Program-made: the position numbers and the translations under genes
In this document: one piece after another, positions 18,750 to 27,626 of the stretch
Numbering within the stretch: the stretch's first letter is position 1
How the letters are laid out: each line of letters begins with the position of its first letter
The notes under the pieces: model-generated
Seen by the model: the letters and a program-made list of their open reading frames with translations, nothing else
Databases searched by the model: none
Told to the model about the DNA's origin: nothing
Assembly: GCF_001898575.1 (NCBI RefSeq)
Contig: NZ_MKUD01000009.1
Location: 1 to 64,000, forward strand
Reading direction: 5' to 3'
DNA: 64,000 nt
DNA from: Spirosoma sp. 48-14
GTDB lineage: Bacteria; Bacteroidota; Bacteroidia; Cytophagales; Spirosomataceae

Positions 18750-20867
18750 TTATTGCTGTATCCCGACCAGATTGAGCATAAACGCATATTCCAGCGCGAT
18801 TTCCTTTAATACCTGGAAACGCCCCGAAGCACCACCGTGACCTGCATCCATGTTGGTATGGAGCAACAACTGATTCGTATCCGTTTTCAGCGCACGCAGT
18901 TTGGCCACCCATTTGGCAGGCTCCCAGTACTGTACCTGCGAATCGTGTAAACCCGTGGTCACGAGTAGATTCGGATACGCTTTTTGCTCCACGTTATCGT
19001 AGGGTGAGTACGAGAGCATGTAATCATAATAGGGTTTATTTTTCGGATTGCCCCACTCTTCAAACTCACCCGTTGTGAGCGGAATACTTTCGTCGAGCAT
19101 GGTCGTCACAACATCCACAAACGGCACCGACGCCACTACGCCCCGGTAAAGCTGCGGTGCCTGATTGATCACAGCGCCCATCAGCAACCCACCTGCACTC
19201 CCGCCCATCGCAAACAGCTTATCCGAACTCGTATACTTGTTATTAATCAGGTACTCCGATACATCCACAAAGTCGTTGAAGGTGTTCTTCTTTTTCAGCA
19301 TCTTGCCATCTTCGTACCACCGACGCCCCATTTCCAGCCCACCCCGAATGTGGGCAATAGCGAAGATAAAACCCCGGTCCAGCAGACTCAGCCGGGTTGA
19401 GCTAAAGCTGGGATCAATCGAATAGCCGTAGGAACCGTAGGCGTATTGTAGCAATGGCGCCGAACCATCTTTGGGTGTTCCCTTGCGATACACCAGCGAT
19501 ACGGGCACCTGTATGCCATCGCGGGCGGTTACATAGACCCGTTCCGATACATAATTGGCCTTGTCGAAACCGCCTAACACCTCCTGCTGCTTTTTCAACG
19601 TTTTCTCCTTCGTATCCATGTTATAATCGAAGGTTGAATTGGGCGTTGTCAGTGACGAATAGCCGAACCGGAGAATATTGGTGTTGAAATCAGGGTTATA
19701 GCCAATGCCGGCCACGTAAGCAGGCTCGCCAAAATCGAGGTATTCGTCAGTTTTAGTCTGCTGATTTATAACCCGGATATTGGTTAAACCGGCCTTACGT
19801 TCGCCCAACACCAGATGGTTGACAAACACGTCCATAGTAGCCAGATACACATCGGGCCGGTGTGGGATCACTTCCTTCCAGGCAGTACGGTCAGTTGTTT
19901 TTCCTTCTGGCACTTCCATCAGCCGGAAGTTCTCGGCTTTCCAGTTCGTACGGACATAGAATTTATCCTGGTAGTGTACAATGTCGTACTCGTGGCCCTT
20001 CTCTCGCGGCAGAAACACCTTGAACTGACCCATCGGCTGTCTAGCCTCCAATAGCCGATATTCGGTTGCAACGCCATTGTGATCGGAGCCAATGGCGATG
20101 TATTTCTTCGATTTTGAGCGACCCAGGCCCATGTAGAACTGGTTATCGGCTTCTTCATATACCAGCGCGTCGGTCTGGGGGCTTGTACCCAGCACATGCC
20201 GATACACCTGATACCCCAGCAGCGTCTGCGGATCTTTTTTGATATAGAATAAGGTCTTATTATCAGCCGCCCAGGCAAAATTATCGGCTTCTACATCCGG
20301 TATCTTGTCTGCATAGGTTTTGCCGGTTTTCAGGTTTTTGATCCGCAGCGTATACAACCGACGGCTTACCACATCTTCAGCGTAGATCGCCATCTCCTCA
20401 TTGTCCGACACTTCATATCCGCCCAGGTGGTAATACGTATGCCCTTTTGCCAGCGCATTACCATCAAAGAGAATCTCTTCCGGGGCATCGAGCGAACCTT
20501 TTTTACGACAATAAATCGGGTACTCCCCTCCCGTGATGTATCGACTGTAATAAAAATAGCTCCCCTCTTTGTAAGGCACCGACTCATCCTGTTCTTTAAT
20601 ACGGCCCTTCATTTCATCGAACAGTTTTTCCCGCAGATTTTTCACGGGCGCAAGCTCTTGTTCGAGATACGCATTTTCGGCGTTCAGGTAGTCGATTACC
20701 TCCGGGTTTTCGCGCTCGTTGAGGTAATAATAGTTATCAATTCGCTTATGGCCGTTGGTAATCAGTTCTTTAGGTTTTACAGCGGCTTTAGGAGCCGTAA
20801 CGGGTTGTGCCTGCGTCATACGAAGGGATGTCAATAAACAGAAAAGCGCAAAATACGTCCGTTTCAT
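18750..20867 (-). CDS. S9A prolyl oligopeptidase family protein (oligopeptidase B type)
   Basis: Read from the ATG at 20867 (705 residues), because a signal peptide (MKRTYFALFCLLTSLRMTQAQ) starts there. An N-terminal seven-bladed propeller is followed by an alpha/beta-hydrolase domain. The catalytic triad is visible: Ser near 557 in GGSAGG, Asp near 639 in GLHDSQV, and His near 677 in DAGHGG. HIRGGLEMGRRWYEDGK is the usual oxyanion-side block of the family. It cleaves short peptides, in the OpdB group after basic residues, here most likely in the periplasm. It stands alone and is divergent from the DUF3431 gene. Confidence 0.92.
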   Translation of the reverse strand: MKRTYFALFCLLTSLRMTQAQPVTAPKAAVKPKELITNGHKRIDNYYYLNERENPEVIDYLNAENAYLEQELAPVKNLREKLFDEMKGRIKEQDESVPYKEGSYFYYSRYITGGEYPIYCRKKGSLDAPEEILFDGNALAKGHTYYHLGGYEVSDNEEMAIYAEDVVSRRLYTLRIKNLKTGKTYADKIPDVEADNFAWAADNKTLFYIKKDPQTLLGYQVYRHVLGTSPQTDALVYEEADNQFYMGLGRSKSKKYIAIGSDHNGVATEYRLLEARQPMGQFKVFLPREKGHEYDIVHYQDKFYVRTNWKAENFRLMEVPEGKTTDRTAWKEVIPHRPDVYLATMDVFVNHLVLGERKAGLTNIRVINQQTKTDEYLDFGEPAYVAGIGYNPDFNTNILRFGYSSLTTPNSTFDYNMDTKEKTLKKQQEVLGGFDKANYVSERVYVTARDGIQVPVSLVYRKGTPKDGSAPLLQYAYGSYGYSIDPSFSSTRLSLLDRGFIFAIAHIRGGLEMGRRWYEDGKMLKKKNTFNDFVDVSEYLINNKYTSSDKLFAMGGSAGGLLMGAVINQAPQLYRGVVASVPFVDVVTTMLDESIPLTTGEFEEWGNPKNKPYYDYMLSYSPYDNVEQKAYPNLLVTTGLHDSQVQYWEPAKWVAKLRALKTDTNQLLLHTNMDAGHGGASGRFQVLKEIALEYAFMLNLVGIQQ

Positions 20868-20909
20868 AGGAAGAGAATAGCTCAAGCGTAAAGGCGCAAA
20901 AAGGATATA

Positions 20910-20950
20910 CAAAGAACGTAAAGAAATTAACAGCCGCTTTGCGTTCTTTG
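20910..20950. repeat. Inverted repeat between divergent genes
   Basis: CAAAGAACGTAAAG at 20910-20923 pairs with 20937-20950 with one mismatch. Related GCGTAAAGGCGCAAA and GAAACGTTTGCGC blocks extend the symmetry outward. It fills the 113-base gap between the divergent S9A and DUF3431 starts. Confidence 0.6.
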
Positions 20951-20980
20951 TGAAACGTTTGCGCTTATCCTCTTAACTAA

Positions 20981-21685
20981 ATGCCTGAACTCGTTGTAGC
21001 TCACTATACCGAAGATCTGAGCTGGCTCCGAAATGTACCGAAAGACCTACAGATCACGGTCTACGATAAAAGCCCAGACCATGCCGCTGGTCCTACGGCC
21101 ATTCCCCTACCCAATGTCGGGCGAGAAGCCCATACCTATCTGCATCACATCATAAGCCGATACGATTCGCTGGCCGAGTGGACCATTTTCTGCCAGGGCA
21201 AACCCTTCGACCATGCGTATGATTTCAAGAAAACCCTACGGGCTTTTGCTGACGGCTCCTGGTTTTCTAACCCCAACGAACAGCACTCGAACCCGCATTT
21301 TTACTGGCTGGGCCATCTGATCGATACTGACGACGCCCGAGGCCATCGACTATTCCGACCGTGGAGCAAAAACGACGACGGGCGGGGTCTGGATTTACGG
21401 GGGTTTCATCAGTCTCTTTTTGGTACGGGTGGCCCCGAGCAATATACCTTTGTGCTGGGCGCCCAGTTTGCTATTCATCGCAACCTTTTACAGCAAAAAA
21501 CCGTATCCTTTTATGAGCAGGCCTTGAGGGTATCTATTGATTTTCCCGATGCAGCTCACTGTTTTGAACGAAGTTGGGACCGTGTGTTTGGCATTGCAGG
21601 TATCGATCCGCACTGGCTGGCTAATCGACTAACAGTTCAGCTTAAACCCATGAAGTACCAGTCTGCCAGCCAACGTTCACGCTAA
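20981..21685 (+). CDS. DUF3431 domain protein
   Basis: A 234-residue protein with no signal peptide or membrane segment. It matches the DUF3431 family as I know it: an N-terminal VVAHYTEDLSWL strand, then LPNVGREAHTYLHHII, WTIFCQGKPFDH, and a C-terminal GAQFAIHR block with FERSWDRVFG. This arrangement recalls glycosyltransferase-like folds, but no function has been shown to my knowledge. Its promoter must lie in the inverted-repeat gap shared with the S9A gene. It appears to be a single-gene unit. Confidence 0.75.
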   Translation: MPELVVAHYTEDLSWLRNVPKDLQITVYDKSPDHAAGPTAIPLPNVGREAHTYLHHIISRYDSLAEWTIFCQGKPFDHAYDFKKTLRAFADGSWFSNPNEQHSNPHFYWLGHLIDTDDARGHRLFRPWSKNDDGRGLDLRGFHQSLFGTGGPEQYTFVLGAQFAIHRNLLQQKTVSFYEQALRVSIDFPDAAHCFERSWDRVFGIAGIDPHWLANRLTVQLKPMKYQSASQRSR

Positions 21686-21853
21686 TTGATCGTTAGATAA
21701 AAAAAGTCAGTCTGAACTAGTTACAGATAGGTAAATCTGATTTTTTTACAGTTTCTCCGAACGCTTTGTCCATTTATTGCGTCTAATCATTCGGCATCGA
21801 AAGCAACAAACCTTTTCGTATATTTAGCAAGTAATTCTGCCACCCATCCTCTC

Positions 21854-23347
21854 ATGACCCGGACGTTTTACGTGCCTCGTTTTCGGCTCGTTTTGTTATG
21901 TATCGGCACCGCTGGTACACTGACTGCTTTTTACCCTGAAAAACTATCTCTTCAAAAAGCATTCGCCCGAATTACTAAAGAAGTAACCGCTCATAGTCGT
22001 GCCTACGAAACGCTTGCTCAGGCATCTGAACAGGTCGGCCACCGACTCACAGGCAGCCCTAATGGTAGCCGTGCAGAAGCGTATGCATTCGATTTACTGT
22101 CGACATATGGCTTCAAAGAGATTCGGTATGAGCCATTTGAAGTTGAAGCCTGGGCACGCGACACGGTAACGTTATCGGTGGTACCCTCCAAAAGTGATAA
22201 CTTCCGCGATGTGCCCGTGGTAGCGCTGGCCCATTCACCCGTCGAAGCGCACGTAAAGGGAGAAATTATTGATGTAGGCAATGGTCTGGAGGGCGATTTT
22301 GCCGCCCTGAAAGGCAAACTTAAAGGCAAAATTGCGCTGGTCAATATAGGTTTGTCTGCTCCAACCAAAGGTGCCCGAAATTTGCATCGTTCCGAAAAAA
22401 CAGCACTGGCTATTCAGCACGGGGCATCGGGGGTGATTATGGTCAATCTGGTACCCGGTAATGTACTGCTGACAGGAACCGCTTCCGTAACAGGCAAACT
22501 GATTCCAATTCCGTCGGTATGCATCTCGCTGGAGAGTGGCGAAGCCATACGTTCGTGGATGCAGGAGGAACACAGCCCGTTGCGGGCGATGATCGACATG
22601 ACCAACACGAGTCGGAAAATTCGCGCCCGAAATGTAGTAGCCACCCTGAAAGGGTCGAAGTATCCCGATGAAAAAATTATTGTCGGTGGTCACCTGGATT
22701 CATGGGATCTGGCGACCGGAGCCATCGACAATGGCATCGGCTCCTTTGCCGTACTCGACATTGCCCGGACGTTTAAAGCGTTGAAACTGAAACCCAAGCG
22801 CACCATCGAATTTGTTCTATTTATGGGCGAAGAACAGGGGCTTCTAGGGTCAAAAGCAATGGTAGAAAACCTGAAAAAGACGGGACAACTGGATAATGTT
22901 CGGTATATGATGAATCTCGACATGACCAATGATCCTACTGGCCTCAATGCGTTCGGGCGGGCCGACATGGTACCGTTCTTTAACAATGTTGGCGAAAGCA
23001 TAAAGTCGGTAGAGTCTGCGTTCTCAAACGATATGCAGAACCAGGCCGGTCTACATTCCGACCACCAGCCTTTTATGCTCGAAGGGGTTCCGGTAGTGGG
23101 CCTGAACGGGCATCTGTCTAAATCCGTACTCGACTGTTATCACGCCAATTGCGACCGAATGAATCTGGTAAATGCCGATCAGTTGAGAAATACCGTTCGC
23201 TATTCGACCATGCTTCTCTATGCCCTCGCCGATGCGGATGATATTCCTGCTCGGCGGCAAACCGATACCCAAACCCGCGATTACCTCGTGGCACAGGGGC
23301 TTCGTACGCCTTTACAGATCGCCAACGAATGGCGCTGGAAGGAATAA
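21854..23347 (+). CDS. M28 family zinc metallopeptidase with PA domain
   Basis: A 497-residue exported aminopeptidase or carboxypeptidase-Q-like enzyme. The first 25 residues form a signal sequence. A protease-associated (PA) insert at about 125-250 contains KGKIALVNIG and GASGVIMVN. The zinc-binding M28 core follows: GGHLDSWD (His and first Asp), AIDNGIGSFAVLDIAR (bridging Asp), MGEEQGLLGS (catalytic Glu-Glu) and LNGHLSKS-type C-terminal ligands. It probably trims peptides in the periplasm. It is read in the same direction as the ftsL-like gene, 86 bases ahead of it, where mraZ and rsmH would often be found; a shared transcript is possible. Confidence 0.9.
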   Translation: MTRTFYVPRFRLVLLCIGTAGTLTAFYPEKLSLQKAFARITKEVTAHSRAYETLAQASEQVGHRLTGSPNGSRAEAYAFDLLSTYGFKEIRYEPFEVEAWARDTVTLSVVPSKSDNFRDVPVVALAHSPVEAHVKGEIIDVGNGLEGDFAALKGKLKGKIALVNIGLSAPTKGARNLHRSEKTALAIQHGASGVIMVNLVPGNVLLTGTASVTGKLIPIPSVCISLESGEAIRSWMQEEHSPLRAMIDMTNTSRKIRARNVVATLKGSKYPDEKIIVGGHLDSWDLATGAIDNGIGSFAVLDIARTFKALKLKPKRTIEFVLFMGEEQGLLGSKAMVENLKKTGQLDNVRYMMNLDMTNDPTGLNAFGRADMVPFFNNVGESIKSVESAFSNDMQNQAGLHSDHQPFMLEGVPVVGLNGHLSKSVLDCYHANCDRMNLVNADQLRNTVRYSTMLLYALADADDIPARRQTDTQTRDYLVAQGLRTPLQIANEWRWKE

Positions 23348-23433
23348 AATCTTATCAAAGAATTTGATTCCAGCCCGGATTAGGAGATCAGGTTTTCGTT
23401 TCTTTGTAATTCTGTAGCATCCTAACCCAAGCT

Positions 23434-23835
23434 ATGGCCAAAAACACATTTCGGGAATCACCACGCGCGACGCAACAGCAAAAGAAGCAGCGACGCAAAC
23501 TCAAACTGGCAACCTGGCTCAACGACTTTATTGGCCTGGATCGCCTTTTTGGTGAAGACAATGCATGGCCCATCCACCACATCGACCGGATTTTGTGGGT
23601 CACTTTTCTGCTTATTCTATACATTGGTCTTAACCACAATGCTGAGCGGCTCGTCCGTCGGATTCAGCGGACCAAAATCCAGGTCGATGAACTCCGCTCG
23701 CAGTATACCGTTTTACAGGCTGACCTGGATAAAAGCGGAAAACAGTCAGAAATCAGCAAGCGCGTAGCGGCACTCAACCTTTCGGATAGCCAAACACCAC
23801 CCCATAAAATCGTCGTCAAGTCAAATGAACATTAA
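23434..23835 (+). CDS. FtsL-like cell division protein
   Basis: A 133-residue single-pass membrane protein of the Bacteroidota FtsL-like type. A basic cytoplasmic N-terminus of about 50 residues leads to a membrane segment (about 50-68, ILWVTFLLILYIGL), followed by a periplasmic coiled coil (LVRRIQRTKIQVDELRSQ, then LQADLDKSG). By family it should bind FtsB/DivIC-like and FtsQ-like partners and help activate FtsW and FtsI at the septum. Its stop overlaps the next gene by 11 bases, so translation is probably coupled. The position directly before ftsI and murE supports the call more than the weakly conserved sequence does. Confidence 0.82.
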   Translation: MAKNTFRESPRATQQQKKQRRKLKLATWLNDFIGLDRLFGEDNAWPIHHIDRILWVTFLLILYIGLNHNAERLVRRIQRTKIQVDELRSQYTVLQADLDKSGKQSEISKRVAALNLSDSQTPPHKIVVKSNEH

Positions 23836-25951
23836 GCAGGACATCATTCAACGGGCCAATAACGTTTATTACTTCGTTATTGTCCTGGCCGTTGGCGTTG
23901 TCTTTCGGCTGATTTACGTACAATATTTCCAGACCTTTAAAGGGCAGTTCTGGCGCGAGCGTGTTGATGCTACCCTGATTCAGCGCGACACCATCCGGGC
24001 CATGCGGGGCAATATTTTTGCCAACGACGGCCGACTACTCGCTACTTCCTTACCAACGTATGTAGTGGGCCTTGACCCAACAATGGCAAAGCCCGACTAT
24101 TTTAAAAAGAAAATAGACTCATTAGGCTTATTATTATCTCAAATCTATCGCGACCGCTCCCCGCAGGAATATGCTGATCTTGTTCGGGATGCCCGCGCCC
24201 ATAAACGTCGGTATGTATTGCTGAACCGCCGACGGGTTACTTTTCAGGAACGTCAAAAAATGCTGAAATGGCCTTTTTTCCGGTCAACGCCAAAAGTAGC
24301 TGCGCGGGGGGGGGTGTTGCGTCCTTTCTATGAACGCTATCATCCCTTTGGGCAGATGGCCGAACGAACCATCGGAAATCTGGATGCCAAGACTGGCCGG
24401 GGGCTGATCGGTCTGGAAGCGTCGTTTCAACCCGCACTGGCGGGAAAAAATGCAGTCGGCCTGGTTGAAGTGCTGGCGGGCGGCATCCGAAAACCCGTCA
24501 ACGATGGACCCGATATGCAACCTGAATCGGGCATGGATCTGTACACCACCATCGATGTCAATTTCCAGGACATGGCCGAATCCGCTCTGCGAGACGCTTT
24601 GATCAAATACAATGCGGCTAAAGGTTGCGTAATAGTGATGGAAGTAGCCACCGGCGAAATCCGGGCAATGGCCAATCTAACCAAACAGGGCCGTGGCGAC
24701 GGACCGGATCAGTATGTCGAAAACTTCAACCATGCGCTGGCCGGTCGGACTGACCCCGGTTCAACATTTAAGTTGGCGACGATGATGGCCCTGATGGAGG
24801 AGAAAGCAATTTCGCTGAATCAATTGGTAGCGACCGGCGGTGGATCAGCACGCTACAACGGCCTGGGCATTCATGATGCCAGCCGGGTAGGTCATGGAAC
24901 GATAACAGCCCGGCAGGTTTTCGAAAAATCATCGAATGTAGGCACACACCTACTCATGCGTAGCTATTTCTACAGCCGCCCTGATCTGTACTGCCAGTAC
25001 CTCCGTCGATTCCACCTGACCCAACCAACGGGCATTCATATGAAAGGGGAAGCTATTCCGGTCGTTCGTAACCCAGATATGAAAGGCTGGAGCAAAGTGT
25101 CGCTGACTTCTATGTCGTATGGCTATGAAATGCAGATTACCCCGCTCCAGATGCTGGCTTTCTATAACGCTGTTGCCAATAACGGCTATTGGGTACGTCC
25201 GGTCATTGTGAAACAGATTAGGCTCGCAGGCGAAATTATTGAAGACAATAAACCCAATGTGCTCCCTGAACCTATCTGCTCGAAGGAAACCGCTCGGAAA
25301 GCGCAGGATTTACTCCGGGGCGTAGTGACCAATGGTACAGCCAAACACATCAATAACCCTTATTATGCCATTGCAGGTAAAACCGGAACGGCTCAAAAAA
25401 TAATTAACGGACAGTATCAGGTCGGTAAATATTACACCTCATTCATTGGTTACTTCCCTGCCGACAAGCCCAAATACAGTATGATTACGATGGTTGATAC
25501 ACCCCAGGGCGATAACATTGATCTATTGTATGCTGGCGCTGTATCGGCACCCGTATTTAAGGCTGTTGCTGACCGGATCGTAGCCTACGATATTCGCATG
25601 CACGCACCAATCCGAACTGGCAGTTCAAAACCCCTCTCGACAACGGGCCTACTGGCTGGCTATGCCGGTGACCTGCATACCATCAGTTCCACATTGGATA
25701 TTGCCAACGAACCCTCAACCGAAGGCTGGGTAGAGGCCACAGGGAATGGGCGATGGAAACAGCGTTCGACGCGGCCGGGTCAGGTTCCCGATGTGCGCGG
25801 CCTGACCTTACGTGATGCCCTTTTTCTGCTTGAAAATCGCGGTCTTCGCGTATCCGTCGAAGGGCGAGGCAAAGTAAAGGAGCAGTCGATTTCACCGGGT
25901 ATAGCTATCGAACAGGTTGGTAGTAAGAGCATTACGCTTCGGTTAAGTTGA
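23825..25951 (+). CDS. ftsI: Penicillin-binding protein 3 (FtsI), septal transpeptidase
   Basis: A 708-residue class B PBP with one N-terminal membrane segment (about 14-32), a dimerisation domain, and the transpeptidase domain. The three active-site motifs are in place: S313-T-F-K316, S369-S-N371 and K519-T-G-T522. A C-terminal PASTA domain (about 660-708, VPDVRGLTLRDALFLLENRG) ends the protein, as in Spo-type and many Bacteroidota septal PBPs. It cross-links septal peptidoglycan together with FtsW. A run of nine G bases at 24306-24314 lies in codons for the dimerisation domain; the frame is intact. It overlaps the ftsL-like gene and is followed by murE after 105 bases. Confidence 0.95.
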   Translation: MNIKQDIIQRANNVYYFVIVLAVGVVFRLIYVQYFQTFKGQFWRERVDATLIQRDTIRAMRGNIFANDGRLLATSLPTYVVGLDPTMAKPDYFKKKIDSLGLLLSQIYRDRSPQEYADLVRDARAHKRRYVLLNRRRVTFQERQKMLKWPFFRSTPKVAARGGVLRPFYERYHPFGQMAERTIGNLDAKTGRGLIGLEASFQPALAGKNAVGLVEVLAGGIRKPVNDGPDMQPESGMDLYTTIDVNFQDMAESALRDALIKYNAAKGCVIVMEVATGEIRAMANLTKQGRGDGPDQYVENFNHALAGRTDPGSTFKLATMMALMEEKAISLNQLVATGGGSARYNGLGIHDASRVGHGTITARQVFEKSSNVGTHLLMRSYFYSRPDLYCQYLRRFHLTQPTGIHMKGEAIPVVRNPDMKGWSKVSLTSMSYGYEMQITPLQMLAFYNAVANNGYWVRPVIVKQIRLAGEIIEDNKPNVLPEPICSKETARKAQDLLRGVVTNGTAKHINNPYYAIAGKTGTAQKIINGQYQVGKYYTSFIGYFPADKPKYSMITMVDTPQGDNIDLLYAGAVSAPVFKAVADRIVAYDIRMHAPIRTGSSKPLSTTGLLAGYAGDLHTISSTLDIANEPSTEGWVEATGNGRWKQRSTRPGQVPDVRGLTLRDALFLLENRGLRVSVEGRGKVKEQSISPGIAIEQVGSKSITLRLS

Positions 25952-26056
25952 TAGTCGATACGCTATGCAACATGTGCATACTGTAATAATTAGGCAATTC
26001 AGACCCTAACCTGTTTTTTTGCAGCCGTAAAACGAGACCAGGAATCGTTTATCGGT

Positions 26057-27520
26057 ATGCAACTCAAAAACCTTCTCTATAAAATTCCGCTGCTGGCTAC
26101 GTCGGGCAGTATGGAAACTGACATTACGGCCCTTACAATGGACTCGCGAAAAGTTGGGCCGGGTAGTTTATTCATTGCAGTTCGGGGAACCGTAACCGAC
26201 GGGCATAATTACATTGAAACGGCAATAAAACAGGGGGCTTCGGCAATTTTGTGCGAAGAGCTACCGGACAATCCTTCGCCGGGAGCTACCTATGTTCAGG
26301 TGCAAAACACGGCCCGAAGTATGGGGCTGATTGCAGCTAATTTTTACGATCACCCTTCCCAAAAGGTAAAGCTTGTCGGCGTAACGGGCACGAACGGCAA
26401 AACCTCTGTGGCAACACTCCTTTTTCGGTTGTTTCGTGCGCTTGGCTACCGCTGTGGATTGCTATCGACTGTACAGAATCAAATTGACGATGAGGTAATC
26501 CCAACAACACATACAACCCCCGACGTCATTACGATCAACCAGTTACTGGTGAATATGCTGGCGCATGGATGTACGCATGTGTTCATGGAAGTCAGCTCGC
26601 ATGCGGTCGTTCAGGAGCGTATCGCTGGGCTTACGTTCGCAGGGGCTATTTTTACGAATATCACCCACGACCACCTCGATTTCCACGGTACGTTTGATAA
26701 TTACATACGGGCCAAAAAAGGCTTCTTCGACCAGCTTCCTTCTTCGGCTTTTGCCCTTACTAATGTCGACGACAAACGGGGGTTGGTAATGCTCCAGAAT
26801 ACGGTTGCCCGCAAGGAAACCTACTCGCTGCAAACGCTGGCGACCTTTAAAGGCAAAGTTATTGCCGATAGTTTATTTGGCCTGCATATGCAGCTCGATG
26901 GACATGAGGTATGGTTTAAGCTGATCGGCCGCTTCAATGCCTACAACCTACTGAGCGTATATGGGACAGCTGTGCTGCTGGGCGAAGATTCGGCCGAAGT
27001 CTTAATGCTACTTTCTGGTATTAAGCCCCCTCCTGGCCGTTTCGAACAGGTCGTATCGGACGATAAAATTGTCGGTATCGTCGATTATGCCCATACACCT
27101 GATGCACTCCAAAATGTACTGGAAACCATCAATGGCCTGCGTCAGGCAAATGAGCAAATCATTACCGTAGTTGGTTGTGGAGGTAATCGAGATGCAGCCA
27201 AGCGACCTATCATGGCCGAAATTGCCTGCCGATTCAGCAACAGGGTGATTCTCACGTCTGATAATCCGCGAAACGAAGACCCAATGGCCATTCTGGAACA
27301 GATGCAGGCAGGTGTCCCACCCATCGATTATAAAAAAACGACCACAATTGAAGATCGGCACGAGGCCATTCGAAAGGCTGTATCGCTCGCCAATCCGCAC
27401 GATATTATACTGGTAGCCGGAAAAGGCCACGAAACCTATCAGGAAATACAAGGAATCAAATACGATTTCGATGACCGGGCCATCTTACGGGAGGCTTTCT
27501 CAGAACGCGGAAATCTGTAA
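26057..27520 (+). CDS. murE: UDP-MurNAc-L-Ala-D-Glu:meso-DAP ligase
   Basis: A 487-residue cytoplasmic Mur ligase that adds the third amino acid to the peptidoglycan stem. All three domains are present. The ATP-binding loop GVTGTNGKTS is at 108-117 with Lys115. The central TTHTTPD and EVSSHAV blocks are typical of MurE. DNPR at 402-405 is the motif that selects meso-diaminopimelate over lysine. The length is usual. It lies between ftsI and mraY, but murF, which often follows murE, is not here. The 106-base gap after it holds a long hairpin. Confidence 0.96.
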   Translation: MQLKNLLYKIPLLATSGSMETDITALTMDSRKVGPGSLFIAVRGTVTDGHNYIETAIKQGASAILCEELPDNPSPGATYVQVQNTARSMGLIAANFYDHPSQKVKLVGVTGTNGKTSVATLLFRLFRALGYRCGLLSTVQNQIDDEVIPTTHTTPDVITINQLLVNMLAHGCTHVFMEVSSHAVVQERIAGLTFAGAIFTNITHDHLDFHGTFDNYIRAKKGFFDQLPSSAFALTNVDDKRGLVMLQNTVARKETYSLQTLATFKGKVIADSLFGLHMQLDGHEVWFKLIGRFNAYNLLSVYGTAVLLGEDSAEVLMLLSGIKPPPGRFEQVVSDDKIVGIVDYAHTPDALQNVLETINGLRQANEQIITVVGCGGNRDAAKRPIMAEIACRFSNRVILTSDNPRNEDPMAILEQMQAGVPPIDYKKTTTIEDRHEAIRKAVSLANPHDIILVAGKGHETYQEIQGIKYDFDDRAILREAFSERGNL

Positions 27521-27539
27521 CTTTGGCACATGTATAATT

Positions 27540-27614
27540 TTGAATGACTGAATGATTGAATGATTGAATAGAGCCTGGGCAGTTATTCAATCATTCAATC
27601 ATTCAGTCATTCAA
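27540..27614. repeat. 31-bp perfect inverted repeat between murE and mraY
   Basis: The arm at 27540-27570 is the exact reverse complement of 27584-27614, around a 13-base loop. The arms are made of the 8-base unit TGAATGAT repeated about four times. No T-run follows, and mraY starts 12 bases after the repeat. It may be a dispersed repeat that forms a stable mRNA hairpin inside the operon. Confidence 0.9.
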
Positions 27615-27626
27615 TCATTCTCCTCT

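Noticed and set aside
23825..25951. Frameshifted, inactive ftsI because of the nine-G run
   Set aside because: The frame is intact across the tract and all three active-site motifs are present downstream.
27541..27620. Intrinsic terminator between murE and mraY
   Set aside because: The hairpin is strong but no T-run follows, and mraY starts 12 bases later without room for a promoter.
27564..27626. Longer mraY reading frame starting before the repeat
   Set aside because: The extra 21 residues are encoded by the palindrome itself, and the ATG at 27627 gives the usual MraY N-terminus.
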